This document shows positions 37,342 to 46,209 of a DNA stretch of 64,000 nucleotides, piece after piece (the first letter of the stretch is position 1; the number at the start of each line of letters is the position of its first letter). This stretch comes from Candidatus Endomicrobiellum basalitermitum (GTDB lineage Bacteria; Elusimicrobiota; Endomicrobiia; Endomicrobiales; Endomicrobiaceae). Where the stretch lies: assembly GCA_031282525.1 (NCBI GenBank), contig JAITDN010000004.1:57424-121423 (forward strand), written 5' to 3'. A program made the translations under genes and the position numbers. The notes below the pieces were generated by a model. It saw only the letters and a program-made list of their open reading frames with translations. It did no database searches and was not told the DNA's origin.

Positions 37342-38373
37342 TTATCTGTCTCCTAAAGTTCCTTTTATCCTTTTCAAATTCTGATATATCTCGGGTAACT
37401 TCTTCATTAGTACCCTTATCTTTATACTCTGCTTAATAGGAACTATAGGATTACCACCAACTTTTTCATAATCTTTAATATTTTTCGTGACTCCAGATTG
37501 CGCTGCTATCATTACATCATTCCCTATTTTCAAATGTCCAACAAGTCCAGTCTGACCACCTACAGTAACATTATTCCCTAAATGTGTTGAACCTGATATT
37601 CCTACTTGAGCAATAATTACACAGTTCTCACCAATCTTAACATTGTGTCCTATTTGAACAAGGTTATCAATCTTTGTCCCATTATCTATCTTAGTGACAT
37701 CTACAGTAGCTCTGTCAACTGTAGTGTTAGCTCCGATCTCAACATCATCACCGATCTCAACTTTCCCTATTTGCGGAATTTTTTGTATTTTTTTTCCATT
37801 AGTCGTTACAAAACCAAAACCATCCCCCCCTATAACAACCCCAGGGTGAATAATAACTCTATTACCCAATACTGTATAATCTCCTATAAAAACATTTGGA
37901 TATATAAGGCAGTTTTTACCAATTTTTACGTTATTACCTATATATACATTTGGAAGTATTCTTACATTATCACCAATTTCAGTATCAGTTTCAATAACAA
38001 CATTTTGCCCTATGCATACATTTATTCCCATATTTACATTGTTTGCTATAGAAGCAGAAAAATGTATGTTTTTCTTTTCTAACCTTAGTCTTTCCTTTTC
38101 AACAATACCAAGAACAATACTGTAGGCATATCTAGGATCAGGTACTTTTATTATATTTTTGTTTGTAAATTGTGAAATATCCATACCATCTGCAATAAAA
38201 ATAATCCCAGCTTTACTTTTTAATGCTTCAGAAAGATACTTTAAATTTCCCAAAAAGGAAACTTCACTTTCTTTCGCAACAGAAAGTCCATTAACACCTG
38301 TTAAAACAACATTCTTATTACCAAAAAGCTTCCCTGAAACAATTACTGCAAGTTCCGATGCTGTGATTTTCAT
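37342..38373 (-). CDS. lpxD: UDP-3-O-(3-hydroxyacyl)glucosamine N-acyltransferase
   Basis: A 343-residue hexapeptide-repeat acyltransferase. The N-terminal uridine-binding domain holds SEVSFLGNLKYLSEAL near residue 38. A beta-helix from about 100 to 300 follows, with catalytic His in VQIGHNVKIGENCVI near residue 242 and GGDGFGFV near residue 180. It N-acylates the product of LpxC, whose gene starts six bases downstream. An Skp/OmpH gene, often between bamA and lpxD, is absent. Confidence 0.97.
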   Translation of the reverse strand: MKITASELAVIVSGKLFGNKNVVLTGVNGLSVAKESEVSFLGNLKYLSEALKSKAGIIFIADGMDISQFTNKNIIKVPDPRYAYSIVLGIVEKERLRLEKKNIHFSASIANNVNMGINVCIGQNVVIETDTEIGDNVRILPNVYIGNNVKIGKNCLIYPNVFIGDYTVLGNRVIIHPGVVIGGDGFGFVTTNGKKIQKIPQIGKVEIGDDVEIGANTTVDRATVDVTKIDNGTKIDNLVQIGHNVKIGENCVIIAQVGISGSTHLGNNVTVGGQTGLVGHLKIGNDVMIAAQSGVTKNIKDYEKVGGNPIVPIKQSIKIRVLMKKLPEIYQNLKRIKGTLGDR

Positions 38374-38539
38374 TATATACCTTTGTAATTTTACAATTTA
38401 ACTTATCTCTATAATTTAACTACCATATCAAAATTAAAACGCTTATTTTAAACACTTGTATATATTATATATTGTGTAGTAAATATAAAAAGAATGTTTT
38501 TTGAAATACATTTTTTCACTTATTAACTACTTTTTATGT

Positions 38540-40762
38540 TTAAAAAATATTCCCTAAATTAAAATAAAACTTTAATTTACCTTTAGTTCCAGTCATTCCA
38601 TATGCACAATCAAATTCTATAGGAAGCATGGGTATCGGTAGTCTAACTCCAAAACCCACACTTTGATACAACTTTCTCTCTGCTCCTTTCCTTTCCCAAA
38701 ATCCTCCTATATCATAAAACAAAAATCCTTGAATAACCGTCGTTCTATTGCTTTGAGAAATTATCGGAAATCTATGTTCGACATTTATTATCCCCATAAG
38801 TTTTCCACCCATATAAGGCTTAATTTCATCTCTATCGTAACCTCTTACAGTATCCGTTCCGCCTATATAAAATCTCTCGTAAATAGGAACTGATTGATTC
38901 CCATAAGACGTAACTAGTCCTATACGCAAATTAGCACTTAATACAAACCTCCAAAATGTAGGAAAAAACCATTTAGAAGCAACAATTACCTTGATAAAAT
39001 TTTTATTACCACCCAATACATCACTCGCTACCCGTAAGGTTATAGACTGTACATTTCCTTTTGAGGGGTCAAAAACATAATTTCTTGAATCATACAAGAA
39101 GCTAGAAAAAACGCTTGATATTTTACCTTTTTCTTTTTCTATTGAATAAAAATTAACATTTTCATACTCATATCCAAATGATAAACTTACTAGTTCACTA
39201 ATTCTAGGACATAGATCTATCTTAAACCCGGTCCTTTTATCGTTTTCCATAGTTTTTTCTTTTGATACTTTCTGATTATTATTACCTTTCTTCTCGTACC
39301 TAACATCATCCCTTTTATAAACATTCAAACCCAAGCTCATATTTTTATCAAAAATCCATGGTTCCAACCAACTAATTTCATAATTTTGTTTTCTTTTGCT
39401 CATTTCACAAAACAAATTCAATTTTTGTCCTAATCCAAATATATTTATATGCTGAAGTTGTACAATAGATTTAAGAGACTCAGATGCAGAATATCCAAGG
39501 CCAGCATTAAAATTCGATCTTTTGGCATTTTCTGTAACATAAAACTCTAAATCAAAAATATTAAACACTTCAGTAGGCAATTCATTATATTCTACATTCT
39601 CAATAAAGCCTAAATTATAAATTCTTTCAACACTTCTTAATAATTTTTTTACTATTAACACATCTCCTGGCTTAAGAAGTATTTCTCTCCTTATCACTTT
39701 ATCCTTAGTAGAAATAAGTCCACTAATATAAATATTCCCTAAATAAAAAACTTCATTTTCTTCAATTAAAAAGTTTAAATCCACAGTTCCGCTAATATCT
39801 TTTTTATTAAAACACGGCTTAACTACTACTTTTAAATATCCTTTATTAAAGTAAGATTTACGGATACCAGTTACAGTTTCTTCAACTTTATGTTGGTCAA
39901 AAATTTCACCATTTTTAACTCTAATTACTTTTTTCATCTGCTTATCGTCAATAATAAAATTCCCGTCATAGGTCACAGAATCTATTTTATATCTATTGCC
40001 CTCATTAATATTTAAAATTATAAACATTTCTGTTTTAGTGTCATTATACTTAGTAACTAAAGAAATAAATTGATAATCTATGAAACCATTATCCCTATAA
40101 AACTTCTCTATTGCTTTTAAGTCCATTTGATAAATATCTTCTTTAAATACTTTTTTAAATTTTGTGTTCATAATTTTAAGAACTTCTTTTTCTTTGAAAT
40201 AAACTACTCCATTAATTCTAACATCTCCTATAACGATTTTATTATTTTCCGTTATAAGAAAAGTTAGTGTCATTTTATTTGTTTCCACGTTAACCGTAGG
40301 ATAAACTTCTATTTTACAATCAACATAACCTTTATTAGCATATAAAGTGTTTATCTTTTTTTTAGTTTCCTCAAGTTTTAAAAAATTGTAATAATCTTTC
40401 TCTTTTAATGTACTCATGCTCCTAAGCTTAGGTGTAGAAAACTCTAAATTTCCTCTAAAAACAATATGTTCTATAAAAGGATCTTCACTAACTTCAAAAA
40501 CAAGACTCCTACTTTGTTTATTAAAATGAAATTTAACATCATTAAAATATCCTAGTCCCACAATTGAAGCTACGTCTTTTCTTGCCTGATATTTTGAATA
40601 ATGTTCCCCTTTTTTGAGACTTACAACTGATAAAACACTTTTTAAACTTGTATTTTTCAATCCACTAATTAAAACATTTGAAATTACATAATCATCTGCG
40701 TAAGAATGCACAGAAAAAATCATAAAGATAAATGTTAAAACAAAAATATAACGAATTTTCAT
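38540..40762 (-). CDS. bamA: Outer membrane protein assembly factor BamA
   Basis: A 740-residue Omp85 protein with a signal peptide (residues 1 to about 22, ending SYA). It has five POTRA domains (about 25-400; for example GDVRINGVVYF and IDSVTYDGNF) and a C-terminal 16-strand barrel. The lid-lock motif TVRGYDRDEI lies near residue 650, and the last residue is Phe, as in outer-membrane barrels. BamA inserts barrel proteins such as LptD. It precedes lpxD in the same orientation with a 166-base AT-rich gap. Full length. Confidence 0.95.
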   Translation of the reverse strand: MKIRYIFVLTFIFMIFSVHSYADDYVISNVLISGLKNTSLKSVLSVVSLKKGEHYSKYQARKDVASIVGLGYFNDVKFHFNKQSRSLVFEVSEDPFIEHIVFRGNLEFSTPKLRSMSTLKEKDYYNFLKLEETKKKINTLYANKGYVDCKIEVYPTVNVETNKMTLTFLITENNKIVIGDVRINGVVYFKEKEVLKIMNTKFKKVFKEDIYQMDLKAIEKFYRDNGFIDYQFISLVTKYNDTKTEMFIILNINEGNRYKIDSVTYDGNFIIDDKQMKKVIRVKNGEIFDQHKVEETVTGIRKSYFNKGYLKVVVKPCFNKKDISGTVDLNFLIEENEVFYLGNIYISGLISTKDKVIRREILLKPGDVLIVKKLLRSVERIYNLGFIENVEYNELPTEVFNIFDLEFYVTENAKRSNFNAGLGYSASESLKSIVQLQHINIFGLGQKLNLFCEMSKRKQNYEISWLEPWIFDKNMSLGLNVYKRDDVRYEKKGNNNQKVSKEKTMENDKRTGFKIDLCPRISELVSLSFGYEYENVNFYSIEKEKGKISSVFSSFLYDSRNYVFDPSKGNVQSITLRVASDVLGGNKNFIKVIVASKWFFPTFWRFVLSANLRIGLVTSYGNQSVPIYERFYIGGTDTVRGYDRDEIKPYMGGKLMGIINVEHRFPIISQSNRTTVIQGFLFYDIGGFWERKGAERKLYQSVGFGVRLPIPMLPIEFDCAYGMTGTKGKLKFYFNLGNIF

Positions 40763-40860
40763 TAAAAAATCCCAATCTATTAAAAATAATACAACATTTC
40801 AATTTTTTTATTTATATTTACTTCAATAGTAAGTAAGCAATAAGCATCATCACCAAAGCA

Positions 40861-41661
40861 TCAATCTTTGTCAATTTTAACACTTTTTTCCCATATTATG
40901 CGTACTCCCTCTAAAGTTAAGTCCGGTAAAACAATTTCTATTTCCTTTATATCATCTGATATAAGTTCTGCAAATCCGCCAGTAGCAATCACATGTTTAA
41001 TTTTTATTTCTTTTTTCATTCTTGTAATAATTTCTTTTGCAAGCCCTACATATCCAAAATAAATACCAGATTGCATACACTCAAAAGTATTAAAGCCTAT
41101 TGATCTTGAAGGTTTTTTTATCTCACCAAGATTAGGAAGTTGTGATGTTTCTAAATTTAACAATCGCATTAAAATTAACGGCCCCATAACTATTGCCCCA
41201 CCAAAATATTCGCCTCTACAGTTTATGCAGTCAAAAGTCGTTGCTGTACCAAAATCAATAACAATACATCCTTCATTATAAAAAGAGTATGCAGCTACGA
41301 CATTAGCAATTCTATCAGCGCCCGTTTCTTTAGAATTTTTTTCTGAAAAGACAAGTCCGCCACAATTATCACAACTTACAAAAAATACCTCTTTATCAAA
41401 ATATTTTTTAAAAAGTTCCTCAAAAACACCATTTAGCAACGGAACAACACTTGAAATCGCGATATTATTTACTTTTTTTGCATCAAACCCAGAATAAAAA
41501 AGCATATTCATAAACATTATTGCATACTCATCTGAAGTACATTTTTCCCTGGTCAACATTCTCCAAACTTTCAATGGTCCAGGTAAAATCTTTTTTTTAT
41601 CCTTCATACTAAACAAGCCGAAAGTTATATTCGTATTACCAATATCTAATGCGAGGAACAT
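40861..41661 (-). CDS. coaX: Type III pantothenate kinase
   Basis: A 266-residue CoaX, the ATP-dependent first step of coenzyme A synthesis. The phosphate loop DIGNTNITFGLF (about residues 5-16) is typical, with GADRIANVVAAY near residue 118, DFGTATTFDCI near 137, and ATGGFAELI near 230. Together with coaD at 13.2 kb it shows that CoA can be made from pantothenate. The gene is alone between bamA and the fumarase genes. Full length. Confidence 0.96.
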   Translation of the reverse strand: MFLALDIGNTNITFGLFSMKDKKKILPGPLKVWRMLTREKCTSDEYAIMFMNMLFYSGFDAKKVNNIAISSVVPLLNGVFEELFKKYFDKEVFFVSCDNCGGLVFSEKNSKETGADRIANVVAAYSFYNEGCIVIDFGTATTFDCINCRGEYFGGAIVMGPLILMRLLNLETSQLPNLGEIKKPSRSIGFNTFECMQSGIYFGYVGLAKEIITRMKKEIKIKHVIATGGFAELISDDIKEIEIVLPDLTLEGVRIIWEKSVKIDKD

Positions 41662-41797
41662 AATATCCTTTTTAACATAATTACTAATGAGATAATCCTC
41701 ATTAACTAAACACTAAACCTAATATAACAACATACTTTATTTAACTACAAAATTGTATTTATCCACAGAAGTGTAAACCATGAAGATTATTGGGAAG

Positions 41798-42319
41798 TTA
41801 TATTTTAAAAACAGTATCACCAAAACTATCTATAGCAACAATCAATGGCATATCCTCAACCTCAAGCTTATAAATTGCTTCAGGGCCCAAATCTTCAAAA
41901 GCTATTAAATTAACTTTTTTCACAGTTTTAGAAAGAAGCGCTGCAACACCACCAGTAACGACAAAATATACCGCACTGTTCTGTTTTATTGAATCAACGA
42001 CAACTCTAGAGCGAACACCTTTTCCAATCAAGAATTTAACACCTTCTCTTAAAAGTCTGGGAGTGAAAATATCCATTCTTGAAGATGTAGTAGGACCACA
42101 TGCACCTATGATCGCACCCGGCTTTGCAGGTGATGGTCCGCAATAATAAATAGTTACATTCTCCAACTTAAAAGGTATTTCTTTATTACAATCCAACATT
42201 TTTACAATTCTATCATGAGCAGCATCCCTTGCAGTATAAATAGTTCCTCTAATTAAAACCTTTTGCCCTGCTTTTAAAATTCTGGAATCTAAAACTAAAT
42301 CCTGCAAATTTACTTTCAT
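41798..42319 (-). CDS. Fumarate hydratase class I, beta (C-terminal) subunit
   Basis: A 173-residue swivelling domain of the two-subunit iron-sulfur fumarase. RDAAHDRIV near residue 32, YYCGPSPAKPGAIIGACGPTT (split: near 58-78) and SRMDIFTP near 82 are signatures. The ATG overlaps the alpha-subunit stop codon by four bases. With alpha it hydrates fumarate to malate. The L-tartrate dehydratase beta subunit is related, but the malic-enzyme neighbour favours fumarase. Confidence 0.93.
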   Translation of the reverse strand: MKVNLQDLVLDSRILKAGQKVLIRGTIYTARDAAHDRIVKMLDCNKEIPFKLENVTIYYCGPSPAKPGAIIGACGPTTSSRMDIFTPRLLREGVKFLIGKGVRSRVVVDSIKQNSAVYFVVTGGVAALLSKTVKKVNLIAFEDLGPEAIYKLEVEDMPLIVAIDSFGDTVFKI

Positions 42320-43155
42320 ATTATGACTGTTTTTCTTCTAAATGAGTGACATTGAATATTTACAGCTACTGGCAAGGAAGCAATATGAACCGGTTTTGTC
42401 TCAATGAATACTGCTAATGCTGTTGTTATTCCACACATTCCCATAGGACCAATATTTAACTTATTTACTTCATTTAACAATTCTTTTTCTTTTTTATTAT
42501 AAAAAATATTTTTATTCTCACTATCTATCTCACGAATTAGAGCTTTCTTTGAAATAAATCCAACCGATGAAAAATCACCACCTATACCCACACCAATAAT
42601 CAGAGGAGGACAGGCATTTCTACCTTTTTCATTTACAGTATTTAAAACAAATTCTTTTACACCATCCCAACCTGCTGACGGAGTAAGCATCTTTAATGAA
42701 CTTGCATTTTCGCTTCCGCCACCTTTAGCTAAAAAAGTAATTTCTATTGCATCACCAGATACCATTTCAATATAAACATTTGCTGGTGTATTATCTTGAG
42801 TATTTTTTCTTTTAAGTGGATCAAAAACAATAGATTTACGTAAATAATTTTTCGTATACCCTAAAGAAACACCTTTATTTATTGCATAGTAGATATCTCC
42901 ATTTTCTATAATCACATCGTTTCCAAATTTTATAAAGAAACTTGCCGTTCCGGTATCCTGACATAATGGGATACGCTCTTTTTTTGCAATAAATGCATTC
43001 TCAATAATCTCTTCCAAGATATCTTTAGCAATACCTTTTTCAAAAACAACACTTTTTTCTAAAGACTTTAAAACATCTGTAGAGAGTTCAAAATTTACAT
43101 TAGCACATAAATTTTCAACAACATTTATGATAGCTTTAGATTCTATCCTTCGCAC
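42316..43155 (-). CDS. Fumarate hydratase class I, alpha (N-terminal) subunit
   Basis: A 279-residue subunit that binds the [4Fe-4S] cluster; cluster cysteines are likely those in PLCQDTGTASFFI (near residue 63), ACPPLIIGVGIGGD (near 184) and GMCGITTALAV (near 240). The start lies 20 bases inside the end of the malic enzyme gene, so the three genes (malic enzyme, fumA-alpha, fumB-beta) form one coupled operon. The cluster is oxygen-sensitive, in line with an anaerobe. The related tartrate dehydratase is the main alternative. Confidence 0.93.
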   Translation of the reverse strand: MRRIESKAIINVVENLCANVNFELSTDVLKSLEKSVVFEKGIAKDILEEIIENAFIAKKERIPLCQDTGTASFFIKFGNDVIIENGDIYYAINKGVSLGYTKNYLRKSIVFDPLKRKNTQDNTPANVYIEMVSGDAIEITFLAKGGGSENASSLKMLTPSAGWDGVKEFVLNTVNEKGRNACPPLIIGVGIGGDFSSVGFISKKALIREIDSENKNIFYNKKEKELLNEVNKLNIGPMGMCGITTALAVFIETKPVHIASLPVAVNIQCHSFRRKTVII

Positions 43156-44506
43156 TTTTTATATAACCTTTCTCCATCATTGTTTTAGTTATAGCTCTAC
43201 TTCTTTTTATTATCACTTTAGCATCGTTAAAAATCTCATCATAACTTAACTCCTTATAAGCAACTTTTTCCTTTATTGCTTTTACTCCTATCGCAGCAGC
43301 AACCTTAGGAAAAATTTCCCATTCGTTCATATTAGGAAGGATTTTGTCTGATCTAATCTCATTGTCCGCAATACAAGAAGCAAGTTCTAACGCAGCTGCT
43401 ATACACATAGTATCTGTGATTGTAGATGCTCTTACATCAAAAACTCCACGAAAAACACCAGGAAATCCTAAGGAATTATTTACTTGATTTGGAAAATCAC
43501 TTCTTCCTGTTGCCACCACAGCGGCTCCGGCTTCTTTAGCCTCCCACGGCCAAATTTCCGGTGTAGGATTCGCGCACGCGAAAACTATAGGATCCTTAGC
43601 CATTGCTCTTACCCACTCTTTTTTTATTATACCTGGCCCTGGGGCTGACAAAGCAATAACAACATCAGCATTTTCCATAGCCTCCTTAATTCCACCATCT
43701 AAGTTATTGATATTCGTATTCATAGCTAACTTCCAGTTTTCAGAATATGGCACTAAATCATTTCTATTTTTATTAATAATGCCATGCAAATCAACTAAAA
43801 TTATATTTGCAGGATCTGCACCATAAAGAGATAAGAGTTTACATATGCATACATTTGCAGCACCTGCACCTATCATTGCAATTTTAACTTTATCTATTTT
43901 CTTAGCAACAACTTTCAAAGCATTTATTAAACCTGCAAGCGTTACAAGCGCTGTTCCCTGTTGATCATCATGCCAAATAGGTATACGACATTCTTTTTTT
44001 AAAGTGTCTAGCACAGGAAAGCATTTTGGTTGCTCTATATCCTCTAAATTTACACCACCGAAAGATGGCTGTAATATTTTCACAGTTTGTATTATTTCTT
44101 TTTCATTTACAGTATCAAGGCATATAGGATACGCGTCAACTCCACCAAGATATTTGTACAAAAGAGCTTTCCCTTCCATAACTGGCATAGCTGCCTCAGG
44201 ACCTATATTACCTAAACCTAAAACCCTTGTTCCATCACTTACTACCGCAACACTGTTCCATTTATTTGTGTATTCATATACAAGTCCCGGTTTTTTAAAG
44301 ATGTCTCTACATACTTCTGCAACACCTGGGCTATACCATATAGAAAAATCGTTAAGATCCCCAACCTTACATTTTGGGACTATCTCAACCTTTCCTCTAT
44401 AAAAAGGATGTAATTTTTTTGCAATTCTAGACGGCTCATTTGCCATTTCTAAAAGCTTTTTTATATCAATCTTTTCCTGCTTCTCTATTTTTATTCTCCT
44501 ATTCAT
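43136..44506 (-). CDS. Malic enzyme (malate dehydrogenase, oxaloacetate-decarboxylating)
   Basis: A 456-residue malic enzyme that interconverts malate with pyruvate and CO2 using NAD(P). The active site shows WHDDQQGTALVTLAGL near residue 170. YSPGVAEVC lies near residue 58, and the nucleotide fold is IAMIGAGAANVCI near residue 205. This is the shorter bacterial form without the phosphotransacetylase domain. Gene overlap with the fumarase alpha gene points to a pyruvate-malate-fumarate route. The start at 44506 is chosen by frame; an AT-rich leader of about 395 bases precedes it. Confidence 0.94.
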   Translation of the reverse strand: MNRRIKIEKQEKIDIKKLLEMANEPSRIAKKLHPFYRGKVEIVPKCKVGDLNDFSIWYSPGVAEVCRDIFKKPGLVYEYTNKWNSVAVVSDGTRVLGLGNIGPEAAMPVMEGKALLYKYLGGVDAYPICLDTVNEKEIIQTVKILQPSFGGVNLEDIEQPKCFPVLDTLKKECRIPIWHDDQQGTALVTLAGLINALKVVAKKIDKVKIAMIGAGAANVCICKLLSLYGADPANIILVDLHGIINKNRNDLVPYSENWKLAMNTNINNLDGGIKEAMENADVVIALSAPGPGIIKKEWVRAMAKDPIVFACANPTPEIWPWEAKEAGAAVVATGRSDFPNQVNNSLGFPGVFRGVFDVRASTITDTMCIAAALELASCIADNEIRSDKILPNMNEWEIFPKVAAAIGVKAIKEKVAYKELSYDEIFNDAKVIIKRSRAITKTMMEKGYIKSAKDRI

Positions 44507-44901
44507 TACAATAAGTTAAGCTATATTTTTTTATATCTATTGGGTAATAATCTTTAAAATACTTACTCTTCATCCAGAAAAATTTGAAGAGATTCTATTT
44601 TAGAATAAATAATAAAAACAATTTACTTCCCATCAAGCTATAATTAAAAAACTTATATGGACATCTGTAGATATTAATTGTAAAATTTCAGATATCTTTT
44701 ATCTTTTACTATATTGTTCTTCAGATAATACACTAATTTTTGTATTATATACATTCTAGATGCAAACAGTCAATAAATGCCTTGAATATTTAAGTAGAAT
44801 TAAAAATTATTTATCATCTTCTTTAATTAACATAAAAATAACATGCACTTAAAATTCTGTACATTTTGAGAACATGAAAAATAGAGAGGACTCAGTGGGT
44901 A
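44507..44901. other. Divergent intergenic region between malic enzyme and tadA genes
   Basis: No gene or RNA recognised. It must hold promoters for both strands. A 15-base dyad ATTCTA-TTT-TAGAAT is at 44592-44606 on the malic-enzyme side and could be an operator. On the plus strand TTGAAT (near 44782) with a weak AATTAT after 17 bases may be the tadA -35/-10. The rest is AT-rich filler. Confidence 0.4.
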
Positions 44902-45417
44902 ATGAATAAACAGAGAAATAAACAAACTATAGGGGTAGATGATGCTTATTTCATGCTTCAAGCTATAAAAGAAGCCTATAAAGCAAGAAAAGCAAAAGAA
45001 ATCCCTATAGGAGCAGTTATAATTAAGGATAAGGAAATAATAGCAAAAGGTTTCAATAAATGCATTTCATTATTCGATCCCACGGCTCATGCTGAAAATA
45101 TTGCATTGAGGAAAGCTGCAAAAAAATTTAAGAATTATCGTTTGAACAACTGTTCCATATATGTTACAATAGAACCTTGTATGATGTGTATTGGAGCTTT
45201 AATAAACGCTAGAATAAAAAGAATTATTTTCGGCGCATGTGATAAAAAAATCGGTGCATGTGAAAGCATATATAAAGTGACAATGCATAAAAAACTTAAT
45301 CATAAAATAGAAATTAAAGGTGGAGAAGAGAGATATCTAAGTACGAAGTGTGCAGATATCATCAAAAATTTTTTCAAAGAAAAAAGGGCTGAAAACAAAA
45401 AAGTGATACTTATTTAA
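44902..45417 (+). CDS. tadA: tRNA-specific adenosine deaminase
   Basis: A 171-residue zinc deaminase that converts A34 of tRNA-Arg to inosine. The catalytic motif HAENIALRKA (near residue 62) holds the zinc His and active Glu, and PCMMCIGALINARI (near 92) the two zinc cysteines. The protein has about 15 extra residues at each end. GAGAGGA lies some 12-18 bases before the ATG. It is followed after 23 bases by tmRNA, so the two may share a transcript. Cytidine deaminases of this family are the alternative, but RIIFGACDKKIGA is typical of TadA. Confidence 0.94.
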   Translation: MNKQRNKQTIGVDDAYFMLQAIKEAYKARKAKEIPIGAVIIKDKEIIAKGFNKCISLFDPTAHAENIALRKAAKKFKNYRLNNCSIYVTIEPCMMCIGALINARIKRIIFGACDKKIGACESIYKVTMHKKLNHKIEIKGGEERYLSTKCADIIKNFFKEKRAENKKVILI

Positions 45418-45440
45418 TTAAAAAATAATATAAGTGGAGG

Positions 45441-45830
45441 GGGGGTGAACAGGTTTCGACGGAAACGATTGATGTTGACAGCAGGTCGGAGTTAGTCGAT
45501 GGCTCCGTAAAAAATCGACTAAAAATAAACAACGATAATTTCAATTCAACGCAGCACTTCGAAGATCTTAACAGCTTTGGAACACCAATAGCTGCTTAAG
45601 TTAGTTGTGTTTTTTCTTAGACACCTGCTGCTACAAGAATAAAACGACAAAGAGCAGGTTAGTTTTAAACCTCTTGTATCTCGGTTTAAAATGAAATCAA
45701 AACGATACATGTTTATAATGTAGTCTTGTCTGGAGAGACTATTATAAAATGATCAAAATTTTTTCCAGATAAACCTGTAGTGGTCTTACTGAAACATTTT
45801 CGGACGCGGGTTCGATTCCCGCCACCTCCA
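45441..45830 (+). ncRNA. ssrA: tmRNA (transfer-messenger RNA)
   Basis: The 5' tRNA-like end GGGGGTGAACAGGTTTCGACGG and the 3' end with T arm GCGGGTTCGATTCCCGC pair through GGGGGTG / CACCTCC with one G-U pair; the discriminator A is at 45830 and CCA is not encoded. The internal tag frame ends GCT GCT TAA at 45591-45599. In that frame the segment from 45528 reads NNDNFNSTQHFEDLNSF followed by GTPIAA. The tag is about 23 residues, long for SsrA, and ends IAA instead of the common LAA. The exact resume codon cannot be fixed. tmRNA rescues stalled ribosomes with SmpB and marks the product for proteolysis. Confidence 0.96.
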
Positions 45831-45835
45831 CTTTG

Positions 45836-45866
45836 TACTTTATGAATAGTCATAAAAGTATTTTCC
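45836..45866 (+). terminator. Probable transcript end after tmRNA
   Basis: TACTTTATGA and TCATAAAAGTA form a stem with an ATAG loop and one bulged A, followed by TTTT. It lies six bases after the tmRNA 3' end. The stem is AT-rich, so strength is moderate. Confidence 0.5.
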
Positions 45867-46008
45867 AGACAAGCGTATTATATATTACTTTAATTATCAA
45901 TACCTATACTTCAAATTGATACTTTTGCAGGGGTATTGAAAGGATCTGACAAAACAAACATAACAGTTGATCTGTAAAAAAAACTTTTATATTAATTTAT
46001 TTTAGAGT

Positions 46009-46037
46009 TTGTTAAAAATAAAGTTTTGTGTTATAAT
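46009..46037 (+). promoter_or_regulatory. Promoter of tRNA-Gln
   Basis: TTGTTA (46009-46014), a 17-base spacer and TATAAT (46032-46037), with TG one base before the -10 box (extended -10). It lies 28 bases before the tRNA-Gln 5' end, a good distance for a stable-RNA promoter. Confidence 0.75.
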
Positions 46038-46065
46038 TTCTCAAAGTTACAGTAATGACTATAAT

Positions 46066-46138
46066 TGCCCGATAGTGTAATTGGTAACACGTCTGCCTCT
46101 GGAGCAGAGATCTCCTGGTTCGAGTCCAGGTCGGGCAG
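46066..46138 (+). tRNA. tRNA-Gln (anticodon CTG)
   Basis: A 73-base tRNA with acceptor TGCCCGA / TCGGGCA (U1-A72 as usual for tRNA-Gln), anticodon loop CTCTGGA giving CTG, T arm CCTGGTTCGAGTCCAGG and discriminator G. CCA is not encoded. A hairpin TTGATT-AAA-AATCAA follows at 46171-46185 and may end the transcript. Confidence 0.96.
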
Positions 46139-46170
46139 ATAAGTTATTGTTGTAGTGCATTGCCACAATC

Positions 46171-46185
46171 TTGATTAAAAATCAA
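46171..46185 (+). terminator. Possible weak terminator after tRNA-Gln
   Basis: A six-base-pair TTGATT / AATCAA stem with an AAA loop lies 33 bases after tRNA-Gln, followed by TGTTT. The AT-rich stem and short T run make this uncertain. Confidence 0.3.
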
Positions 46186-46209
46186 TGTTTCATGAAAATT
46201 TTTGTTACA

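Noticed and set aside
37606..38082. 158-codon plus-strand open frame
   Set aside because: Lies antisense inside lpxD; it arises from the hexapeptide-repeat codon pattern of that gene.
44004..44402. 132-codon plus-strand open frame
   Set aside because: Antisense to the malic enzyme gene, which carries all active-site motifs.
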